Below are positions 13,600-18,915 of a stretch of DNA of 18,915 nt, piece by piece (position 1 is the stretch's first letter; each line of letters begins with the position of its first letter). The position numbers and the translations under genes are program-made. This stretch comes from WHSW01 sp036794585 (GTDB taxonomy: Bacteria; Actinomycetota; Thermoleophilia; Solirubrobacterales; 70-9), in assembly GCA_036794585.1 (NCBI GenBank), contig DAIRGH010000054.1:1-18915 (forward strand), in the 5' to 3' direction. A model generated the notes under the pieces. That model saw nothing but the letters and a program-made list of their open reading frames with translations. It did no database searches and was not told the DNA's origin.

Positions 13600-15150
13600 G
13601 TGGCCGGGGTGAGCAGCGCCGATCGCATGTCGCTGGGGTGGTTCGTGCGGCGCGACGACCGCCCGGGGGTCGCGCTGGAGCGCCGCACGCGGCTGAGGTT
13701 GCTGCTCTTCATCCTCGGCGCCAACGCCATCGGCACCCTGATCGTCTTCGCGCTCGCCGCCTGGGCGTTCCCGCTGCCCCCGGTCGACGACGTCGGCACG
13801 GTCCGGCTCGTCAACCTGATCGTGATCGTCATCGAGGTTCCGATCGGCCTGCTCTTCGGGACGCGGAGGGTGCTGCGCCGCCTGAGCCCGGTGCGCGCCT
13901 GGCTCGAGTCCGACCGGCCCCCGACCGACGAGGAGCGGCGGATCCTGCTGCGGGCGCCGCTCACGATCGCCCAGGTCCAGGCGCTCGAGTGGCTGATCGC
14001 CGCGGTGGTCTTCGGGATCCTCAACGCGACGTTCTCATTGGAGCTCGGTCAGCGGGCGGCGATCACGATCGCGCTCGGCGGCGTCACGGCGGCAGCGGTC
14101 ACCTACCTGGTCGCCGAGCGTTTGCTGCGGGCCGCCTCGGCCCGGGCGCTGGAGCTCAACCCGCTCGACCATCCGGTCGCGCCCGGGATCGGGACGCGGA
14201 CGCTGGTCGCGTGGGCGGTGGGGACCGGCGTCCCGGGGCTCGGGGTAGTCCTCGTCGCGATCTCGACGCTCACCGAGGAAGACTTCGACGCCGACCAGCT
14301 CGCGGTGGCCGTGCTCGCGCTCGCGGGGGTGGCGCTGGTCTGCGGACTGATCGTCTCCCGCCTCACCGCCCGCGCCTTCTCCGATCCAGTGCTCTCGGTC
14401 CGCGACGCGATGGCAGCCGTCGAGCGCGGTGACCTCGATGCTCACGTGACGGTCTACGACGGCAGCGAGGTCGGGATGCTGCAGGCAGGCTTCAACGAGA
14501 TGGCCGAGGGGCTGCGGGAGCGCGAGCGAATCCGCGACCTGTTCGGGCGCCAGGTGGGCGAGGAGGTGGCCGGGGTCGCGCTCGAGCAGGAGGTCGAGCT
14601 GGGCGGCGAGGCTCGGACGGTCGCGATCCTCTTCTGCGACGTGGTCGGCTCGACCTCGATCGCCGCCGACCGCGATCCGCACGAGGTGGTCGAGATGCTC
14701 AACCGCTTCTTCGCCGTGGTGGTCGAGGTCGTCCGCAAGCACGGTGGCTGGGTGAACAAGTTCGAGGGCGACGCGGCGCTGGCGGTGTTCGGGGCGCCGG
14801 TCGAGGTCGACGACCCCGCCGCGCGGGCGCTGGCCGCCGCGCGCGAGCTGTCCGAGCGCCTGCGCAGCGAACTCGACGACCTCGAGGCGGCGATCGGCGT
14901 CTCCTACGGCGAGGTGGTCGCGGGCAACGTCGGCGAGGAGCGCCGCTTCGAGTACACCGTGATCGGCGACCCGGTCAACGAGGCGGCGCGGCTGACCGAG
15001 CTCGCCAAGACCAAGCCCGGCATGGTCCTCGCCGCCTCATCCGCGATCGAAGCCGCCTCGGCGGCCGAGGGCGAGCGCTGGCAGCTCGGCGACGAGGTCG
15101 AGCTCCGCGGCCGCTCGCGCTCGACGCGGCTGGCTTCGCCGGTCGGCTAG
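13600..15150 (+). CDS. Membrane class III adenylate cyclase with HAMP domain
   Basis: A 516-residue cyclase probably making cAMP from ATP. About six hydrophobic segments (33-58, 66-86, 126-146, 151-171, 201-222, 233-254) are followed by HAMP (254-308) and the catalytic domain from about 336. Metal-binding residues are Asp347 (FCDVVGST) and Asp391 (KFEGDAA). Base-selecting residues are Lys387 and Asp457 (VIGDPVN), as in adenylate cyclases, and Asn460 and Arg464 are the transition-state residues. All are present, so it should be active as a homodimer. The six-helix plus HAMP layout resembles mycobacterial Rv1318c/Rv3645-type cyclases. GTG 13600 is chosen for GAGGGG six bases upstream; GTG 13609 or ATG 13627 are alternatives. 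It diverges from the two-component genes across 50 bases that hold the CTAAGA repeats. Confidence 0.93.
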   Translation: MAGVSSADRMSLGWFVRRDDRPGVALERRTRLRLLLFILGANAIGTLIVFALAAWAFPLPPVDDVGTVRLVNLIVIVIEVPIGLLFGTRRVLRRLSPVRAWLESDRPPTDEERRILLRAPLTIAQVQALEWLIAAVVFGILNATFSLELGQRAAITIALGGVTAAAVTYLVAERLLRAASARALELNPLDHPVAPGIGTRTLVAWAVGTGVPGLGVVLVAISTLTEEDFDADQLAVAVLALAGVALVCGLIVSRLTARAFSDPVLSVRDAMAAVERGDLDAHVTVYDGSEVGMLQAGFNEMAEGLRERERIRDLFGRQVGEEVAGVALEQEVELGGEARTVAILFCDVVGSTSIAADRDPHEVVEMLNRFFAVVVEVVRKHGGWVNKFEGDAALAVFGAPVEVDDPAARALAAARELSERLRSELDDLEAAIGVSYGEVVAGNVGEERRFEYTVIGDPVNEAARLTELAKTKPGMVLAASSAIEAASAAEGERWQLGDEVELRGRSRSTRLASPVG

Positions 15151-15166
15151 TAGCGCCTAAGCGCTA
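15151..15166. terminator. Short hairpin between convergent stops
   Basis: TAGCGC (15151-15156) and GCGCTA (15161-15166) pair around the loop CTAA. The hairpin begins directly after the cyclase stop, and the stop codon of the opposing SnoaL-like gene starts in its loop. The stem is only six base pairs and there is no T-run, so it is a weak bidirectional terminator candidate. Confidence 0.4.
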
Positions 15167-15564
15167 TCCGGCAGTCCGGCGGCTGTGAGGGCCGCGGCAG
15201 TTGTCGAGAAGCCCCGATAGCGAACGATCCTTCCGTCGCGCACGGTGAACACCCATGCCATCGGCATTCTGGTGTCGATCTCGCTTCCTCGACCGCGGAA
15301 CACGCAACTGCCGATCACCACGACGTCATCTCCGTTGGTCATGGATGAATCCGCGACCGGATACATCTCGTGCCACAGCTCGCCTGCCTCGGCGAAGTAG
15401 GCCCGCACGCCGGCGTGCCCGTGAAATCCGCGCCCCTCAACCTCGGAGTGAGTCAGGGGCAGGTACTCGATCTCCGGATCGAAGAGGCGCAGCAATGCGT
15501 CGAGATCCCGGCGCGCCATCGCGGCGAGAGCCTCATGCACGATCGCTGCGTTCTCCTGCGACAT
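15157..15564 (-). CDS. SnoaL-like / NTF2-fold protein
   Basis: A 135-residue single-domain protein of the NTF2-like superfamily, which includes polyketide cyclases, limonene epoxide hydrolases and many proteins of unknown role. Typical features are MSQENAAIVHEALAAMARRDLDALLRLFDPEIEY at the N-terminus, GRGFHGHAGVRAYF in the middle, and the strands VVVIGSCVFRGRG and MAWVFTVRDGRIVRYRGF near the end. No catalytic residues can be assigned with certainty. The ATG at 15564 is chosen because the fold begins there; the ribosome site is weak (GAAACGG). It follows the PHP gene by 14 bases in the same direction and is probably co-transcribed with it. The function is unknown. Confidence 0.88.
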   Translation of the reverse strand: MSQENAAIVHEALAAMARRDLDALLRLFDPEIEYLPLTHSEVEGRGFHGHAGVRAYFAEAGELWHEMYPVADSSMTNGDDVVVIGSCVFRGRGSEIDTRMPMAWVFTVRDGRIVRYRGFSTTAAALTAAGLPDSA

Positions 15565-15578
15565 GGCCGTTTCAAGAC

Positions 15579-16400
15579 CTAGCTCGGCCGCTCGGGGACC
15601 TGCGGCTCGCCGAGGCCGTAGGTGTCGTAGGCGCCCCAGCGGCTGAAGGTCTTGTGCGTGGGTCCGTGGAAGTCGGAGGAGCCGGTGGCGACGAGGCCGA
15701 ACTCCTCGCAGAGCTCGAGGCAGTGGCGGGTCTGCTCGGCGGTGTGGGGCGGGTAGAAGGTCTCGATCCCGTCGAGGCCGACGTCGCGGACCAGGCTCTC
15801 GACCAGGTCGCGGACCTGGGCCGGGTCCTTGACGTCCCAGTAGGGGTGGGCGATCACCGCTACGCCGCCAGCGTCGTGGATCAGCTCGACCGCCTGCTCG
15901 GCGGTCGGCCACTTGCGCGAGACGAAAGCCTTCGCGCCCGGGACCAGGTACTCCTCGAAGAACGGGCCCAGGTCGGGGCCCGCGCCCGCCGCCTTGGCGA
16001 TGTGGGGCCGACCGATCGCGTCGGCGGCGCCGGCCTGGGCGACGGCGTCCTCGAAGCTCACCTCGACCCCGTGGGAGTTGAGCTTGGCGATGATCTCCTT
16101 GGCGCGGTCGACTCGCTCCTGCTGGGCGCGCTCGCAGGCGGGCTGGATCCGCTCGGTGTCGATCCAGTAGCCGCAGATGTGCAGGTCCTCGGAGTAGCGG
16201 TGCACGCAGGACATCTCCACCGCCGGCACGTTGGTGATCCCGACCTCGGCCGCGGTCGCGGTCGCGGCCTCGACGCCGGCGACCCCGTCGTGGTCGGTCA
16301 GCGCCATCACGCTGACGCCCGCAGCGGCGGCCGCGCGCGCCACGTCGGCGGGTTCGAGCTGCCCGTCAGATACCGTCGAGTGCGACTGAAGGTCGATCAA
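15579..16400 (-). CDS. PHP-domain phosphoesterase, TrpH/YciV-like
   Basis: A 273-residue PHP-fold phosphoesterase. Motifs are IDLQSHSTVSDG (2-13), ALTDHDGV (33-40), VPAVEMSC with Glu62, DLHICGY (His74), GRPHIA (His133), VIAHPYW (His185) and GSSDFHG (Asp243, His245). These fit the trinuclear metal site, except that the usual H-x-H starts with Gln5. Characterised relatives (YciV/TrpH, and Chromobacterium CV1693 from memory) remove a phosphate from 3',5'-nucleoside bisphosphates such as pAp and trim short RNAs 5' to 3'. pAp is the by-product of PAPS use, so a role beside the sulfur genes is attractive but inferred. The TTG at 16400 is the only start that keeps the first motif in frame, and no clear ribosome site precedes it. 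It is divergent from the Rrf2 gene with 17 bases between. Confidence 0.9.
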   Translation of the reverse strand: MIDLQSHSTVSDGQLEPADVARAAAAAGVSVMALTDHDGVAGVEAATATAAEVGITNVPAVEMSCVHRYSEDLHICGYWIDTERIQPACERAQQERVDRAKEIIAKLNSHGVEVSFEDAVAQAGAADAIGRPHIAKAAGAGPDLGPFFEEYLVPGAKAFVSRKWPTAEQAVELIHDAGGVAVIAHPYWDVKDPAQVRDLVESLVRDVGLDGIETFYPPHTAEQTRHCLELCEEFGLVATGSSDFHGPTHKTFSRWGAYDTYGLGEPQVPERPS

Positions 16401-16417
16401 GGAGCCCGGGATAGTAG

Positions 16418-16876
16418 ATGCGGATCTCAGCGAAAGCCGACTATGCGGTCCGCGCCGCGCTCGAGCTCGCCGCCAGTCCAGACGGCGAGCCCGTCAAGGG
16501 CGAGCGGCTCGCCGAGGCGCAGGACATCCCGCTGCAGTTCCTCGAGCACATCCTGCTCGAGCTCAAGCACGCGCGGCTGATCCAGGCGCGCCGCGGTGCC
16601 AAGGGCGGCTACTGGCTGGCGCGCAAGCCCGCCGAGATCACCGTCGCCGACGTGATCCGGGCCGTTGAGGGCCCGCTCGCCAACATCCACGAGAACGCCC
16701 CCGAGGACCTTCATTACGGTGGCCCGGCCGAGAAGCTGCGCGATGTCTGGGTGGCCGTGCGCGCCGGTCTGCGCTCGGTGCTCGAGAACGTCACCCTCGC
16801 CGACGTCGCCGAGAAGAACCTGCCCTGGCGAATCGACGCGATCCTCAACGATCCAGAGGCGTGGATGAAGCGCTGA
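16418..16876 (+). CDS. Rrf2-family transcriptional regulator lacking cysteines
   Basis: A 152-residue winged-helix regulator. MRISAKADYAVRAALELA, ERLAEAQDIPLQFLEHILLELK and the wing RRGAKGGYWLARKP match the Rrf2 DNA-binding domain, followed by ITVADVIRAVEGPL and the dimerisation helix. There is no cysteine anywhere in the protein, so the [2Fe-2S] ligands of IscR or NsrR are absent. This recalls CymR, the cysteine-metabolism repressor of Firmicutes, which acts without a cluster, but protein partnership here is unknown. Gene context (sulfite-exporter-like permease directly downstream, sulfate assimilation genes 6 kb upstream) suggests a sulfur regulator. ATG 16418 is preceded by GGAG at 16401-16404, rather far at 13 bases. 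The target sites are not known; candidates are 6361-6376 and 16902-16929. Confidence 0.92.
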   Translation: MRISAKADYAVRAALELAASPDGEPVKGERLAEAQDIPLQFLEHILLELKHARLIQARRGAKGGYWLARKPAEITVADVIRAVEGPLANIHENAPEDLHYGGPAEKLRDVWVAVRAGLRSVLENVTLADVAEKNLPWRIDAILNDPEAWMKR

Positions 16877-16886
16877 GAAGCGCTGC

Positions 16887-16968
16887 TACCATCCCGCACC
16901 GCCTTTAGGACTAAACCGGTCCACAAAGGGAAGTTACGGACCGTGGGCCTCGTTATTTCCCTGCCTGC
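16887..16968 (+). promoter_or_regulatory. Candidate promoter and structured leader of the tauE-like gene
   Basis: TACCAT (16887-16892, context GCTACCATC) is a -10 candidate, giving a leader of about 70 bases. It contains an interrupted inverted repeat, CCTTT-A-GGAC (16902-16911) with GTCC-AC-AAAGG (16919-16929). It also allows a competing pairing CGGTCC (16917-16922) with GGACCG (16938-16943), and AGGGAA (16927-16932) with TTCCCT (16957-16962). The first and second pairings exclude each other because both use GTCC at 16919-16922. No ribosome site lies before the ATG at 16969. I recognise no known riboswitch; the first repeat could equally be a DNA operator for Rrf2. Confidence 0.4.
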
Positions 16969-17907
16969 ATGGATCCAGTCGTAGAAATCTTCGGTCTCGG
17001 CATCGACCCCGCGATCATCGTCTTCGGGTTCGGCATCGGCCTGCTCGTCGGCATGACCGGCATGGGCGGCGCCTCGCTGATGACGCCTCTCCTGATCCTC
17101 GCCTTCGGGATCACGCCGGTGACTGCGATCGGCACCGACATCTTCTACGCCGCCGTGACGAAGACCGTCGGCGGCTACAAGCACCTCAAGCTGGGCACGG
17201 TGCACCGGGCGATGGCGTTCTGGCTCGCGGTGGGCAGCGTGCCATCCGCGCTCGCCGGTGTCTGGGTGATCGAGCTGCTCCAGAGCAAGTACGGCGACGA
17301 CCTCGACGCGGTCGTGCTCGGGATGCTCGGCGGCGCCCTGCTCGTCGTCGGCATCGCGACGTTGCTGCGCTCCCTGTTCCTGATCGGCGTCATCCAGGAG
17401 CGCTCGGCGCTGCACATGTATCGCCCGCACATCATCGCCGCGATCGTCACCGGAATCGTCACCGGGTTTGTGATCGGCCTTACTTCGGCCGGCAGCGGCA
17501 CTCTGATCGCGATCGCGCTGATCGCGGTCTTCCGCCTCACGCCCCAGCGGGTCGTCGGCACCGACGTCTTTCATGCCGCGATCCTGCTCTGGGCCGCCGG
17601 CGTCGCGCACTGGATCGGCGGCAACGTCGACTTCCTGCTGGCCGGCACGATCCTGGTCGGCTCGATCCCCGGCGTGATCATCGGCTCGAACCTGGCAGTC
17701 AAGGCGCCGCAGACCTTCCTGCGCTACGCGCTCGCGGTCGTGCTCTGTGCCTCGGGGACCACGCTGATCATCAAGGAGGGCACCGCCGGGGTCGTGATTC
17801 CGGCGATCGCCGTCGCCAGCCTGATGATCGGCGTCCTGTTCGCCGCGCAAGCGATCACCCGCTCACGCGCGAAGAACGGCCGCGCGCCGGCGCCCACCGC
17901 GGCTTAA
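16969..17907 (+). CDS. TauE/SafE family permease, probable sulfite or sulfonate-linked anion exporter
   Basis: A 312-residue polytopic membrane protein of the TauE/SafE (DUF81) family. About eight hydrophobic segments are visible, arranged as two similar halves: the first half has GFGIGLLVGMTGMGGASLMTPLL and the second IVTGFVIGLTSAGSGTLIAIAL, each with the Gly-rich family motif. PVTAIGTDIFYAAVTKTVGGYKHLKLGTV and PQRVVGTDVFHAAILL are the matching loop motifs of each half. The cytoplasmic tail is short and basic (RSRAKNGRAP). Family members export sulfite, sulfoacetate or other organosulfur anions, but substrates vary. Location directly after an Rrf2 regulator and in a sulfate-assimilation region favours sulfite export, an inference. 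The ATG at 16969 has no visible ribosome site, and the structured leader is described separately. Confidence 0.9.
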   Translation: MDPVVEIFGLGIDPAIIVFGFGIGLLVGMTGMGGASLMTPLLILAFGITPVTAIGTDIFYAAVTKTVGGYKHLKLGTVHRAMAFWLAVGSVPSALAGVWVIELLQSKYGDDLDAVVLGMLGGALLVVGIATLLRSLFLIGVIQERSALHMYRPHIIAAIVTGIVTGFVIGLTSAGSGTLIAIALIAVFRLTPQRVVGTDVFHAAILLWAAGVAHWIGGNVDFLLAGTILVGSIPGVIIGSNLAVKAPQTFLRYALAVVLCASGTTLIIKEGTAGVVIPAIAVASLMIGVLFAAQAITRSRAKNGRAPAPTAA

Positions 17908-17909
17908 CC

Positions 17910-17926
17910 ACGCCAGCAGGCGTTTT
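17910..17926 (+). terminator. Small hairpin with T-run after the tauE-like gene
   Basis: ACGCC (17910-17914) pairs with GGCGT (17919-17923) around AGCA and is followed by TTT. It begins two bases after the stop codon. The stem is short, so termination is uncertain. The rest of the 62-base gap shows only CATCCT (17955-17960), nine bases before the next ATG, a weak -10 candidate. Confidence 0.35.
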
Positions 17927-17969
17927 CGGAAAGGCGCGGGCCGCGATCCGCTGGCATCCTGCACCCAGA

Positions 17970-18915
17970 ATGCCGGTCGACGAGACCAACGCGCGCGAGA
18001 TCGACGCTCCCGGACCCGGGCCTGACCTGGAGCGGCTTCGTGACGCCTACCTCGGGCTGCTCAAGCTCTCGCTCTGCGACCTCGCCGGCTCGAACACGCA
18101 GACGGCGTACCTGTCGTATGACAAGACGATCGTCTTCTCGCGCCCGCCCAGCGCCGAGGAGGTCCGGTTTCGCGCCGTCGGCAAGGACTGGCCCTTGCAC
18201 GGACTGACGATGGTCGGGCTGACCCGCTTGGACGACCTGCAGGCGTGCGTGGAGTCGATCGTCGCCGACGGGATCGAGGGCGACCTGATCGAGGCGGGGG
18301 TGTGGCGCGGCGGAGCGTCGATGCTGATGCGGGCGACGCTCGACACCCTGGGCGAGCGCGAGCGCGTCGTCTGGCTGGCCGACTCGTTCGAGGGCTTTCC
18401 CGAGCCTGACCCCGGCCGCTTCCCCGACGACGGCGGGCTCGACCTCAGCCCGCACGACTTCCTCGCGGTCGGGGTCGAGGAGGTCGAGTCCTACTTCGCC
18501 CGCCTCGGGCTGACCGACGGGATCCGCTTCGTTCCCGGGTTCTTTGACCAGACGATGCCGCGGCTGCGCGGCCGGCGCTGGTCGCTCGTCCGTCTTGACG
18601 GCGACACCTACGAGTCGACCTGGGTCACGCTCGAGTCGCTCTACCCCGGCCTGGCCACCGGCGGCTATCTGATCGTCGACGACTACGGCTTCGTGCCCGC
18701 TTGCCGCCAGGCCGTCGACGACTACCGCGAGGCGCACGGCATCGGCGAGCCGCTGGAGGAGGTCGACTGGAACTGCGCGCGCTGGCGACGCGAGTCCGAG
18801 CCCGAGCCGATCCAGACCCAGCCACAGGATCCCGGCGTCGCCCCGGCGACCGAGCGCGCTCCCGAGCGCTCGGGCTCGGCGCGGGTGCCGACCGAGCGCG
18901 AGCTCGAGCTCGAGC
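17970..18915 (+). CDS. TylF/MycF-like O-methyltransferase with low-complexity extension (3' truncated)
   Basis: The frame starts at ATG 17970 and is open to the end of the window (315 complete codons). The domain matches the macrocin O-methyltransferase family: YLSYDKTI, GLTMVGLTRLDDL (79-90), the SAM loop DLIEAGVWRGGASMLMRA (105-122), VWLADSFEGFPEPD (134-147), the metal-site strand VRLDGDTYEST (207-217), and GGYLIVDDYGFVPACRQAVDDYR (231-253). Relatives are Mg-dependent and SAM-dependent and methylate sugars of antibiotics or glycans; many lie in surface-glycan clusters. The domain is essentially complete by residue 273. Beyond it comes a Glu/Pro/Gln/Arg-rich segment ending ERELELE, suggesting a linker or coiled coil leading to another domain outside the window. 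The start has no ribosome site and could be leaderless. The substrate is unknown. Confidence 0.88.
   Translation, partial: MPVDETNAREIDAPGPGPDLERLRDAYLGLLKLSLCDLAGSNTQTAYLSYDKTIVFSRPPSAEEVRFRAVGKDWPLHGLTMVGLTRLDDLQACVESIVADGIEGDLIEAGVWRGGASMLMRATLDTLGERERVVWLADSFEGFPEPDPGRFPDDGGLDLSPHDFLAVGVEEVESYFARLGLTDGIRFVPGFFDQTMPRLRGRRWSLVRLDGDTYESTWVTLESLYPGLATGGYLIVDDYGFVPACRQAVDDYREAHGIGEPLEEVDWNCARWRRESEPEPIQTQPQDPGVAPATERAPERSGSARVPTERELELE

Noticed and set aside
15565..15912. N-terminal extension of the SnoaL-like gene on the minus strand
   Set aside because: It is the PHP gene read in a wrong frame (Arg/Pro/Gly-rich); the NTF2 fold begins at MSQEN.
16867..16885. Ten-base tandem repeat of GAAGCGCTG spanning the Rrf2 stop
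   Set aside because: There are only two short copies and part is coding; AGCGCT is self-complementary and common in this GC-rich sequence, so I could not argue function.
17904..18737. A 277-codon minus-strand frame opposite the methyltransferase
   Set aside because: No domain is visible, whereas the plus strand has the complete set of TylF-family motifs and is open to the window end.
18880..18915. GAGCTC repeats at the window end
   Set aside because: They reflect Glu-Leu codons in a charged segment of the methyltransferase extension; there is no sign of a CRISPR, iteron or attachment site.

Overview
The window is a very GC-rich, densely packed bacterial chromosome segment with about 19 protein genes, most intergenic gaps under 100 bases, and frequent start/stop overlaps of the GTGA or ATGA kind. 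The gene set points to a high-GC actinobacterium: an acyl-CoA carboxylase beta chain plus an epsilon-like peptide, an MprAB-like two-component pair, a membrane HAMP class III cyclase, and a TylF-type methyltransferase. I lean to the Thermoleophilia/Solirubrobacterales, because a secreted enzyme ends in basic GGxGxDxL repeats followed by a Cys-containing tail and because of the SnoaL-like protein beginning MSQEN. That placement is inference from protein style, not from a marker gene. I saw no rRNA, tRNA, CRISPR array, insertion sequence, integrase or attachment site.

Layout. Bases 1-4834 (+): the end of an acyl-CoA carboxylase beta subunit, a membrane-anchored FKBP isomerase, a cytochrome P450, a secreted metallophosphoesterase with an RTX-like basic tail, and a four-helix membrane protein. 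All are close or overlapping and probably one transcription unit. 4836-5783 (-): an ornithine cyclodeaminase/mu-crystallin family dehydrogenase. 5810-6309 (+): a small carboxylase-epsilon-like protein and a dodecin. 6397-10801 (+): an assimilatory sulfate reduction block in two probable units, sir-cysH and sat-cysC, closed by a strong hairpin. 10878-13549 (-): an exported three-cysteine protein, an MprB-like kinase and an MprA-like regulator. 13600-15150 (+): a class III nucleotide cyclase divergent from the regulator. 15157-16400 (-): a SnoaL-like protein and a PHP phosphoesterase. 16418-17907 (+): a cysteine-free Rrf2 regulator and a TauE/SafE sulfite-exporter-like permease. 17970-18915 (+): a TylF/MycF-like methyltransferase running off the window.

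How they fit together. Sat makes APS, CysC can phosphorylate it to PAPS, CysH (with the iron-sulfur cysteines of an APS reductase) makes sulfite, and Sir reduces sulfite to sulfide. The Rrf2-TauE pair and the PHP enzyme, whose family includes pAp phosphatases, look like a second sulfur-linked block for control, export and nucleotide clean-up. A palindrome sits in the sir promoter, and the tauE leader can fold in two mutually exclusive ways. Separately, direct repeats CTRAGA-N5-CTRAGA occur in both intergenic regions bounding the two-component operon, suggesting an autoregulated MprA-like regulon that includes the exported protein and perhaps the cyclase.

The most promising new items are the shared CTRAGA repeats, the structured tauE leader, the palindrome inside the sir promoter, and the basic RTX-like tail of the phosphoesterase. 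No wholly novel defence or mobile system is evident.
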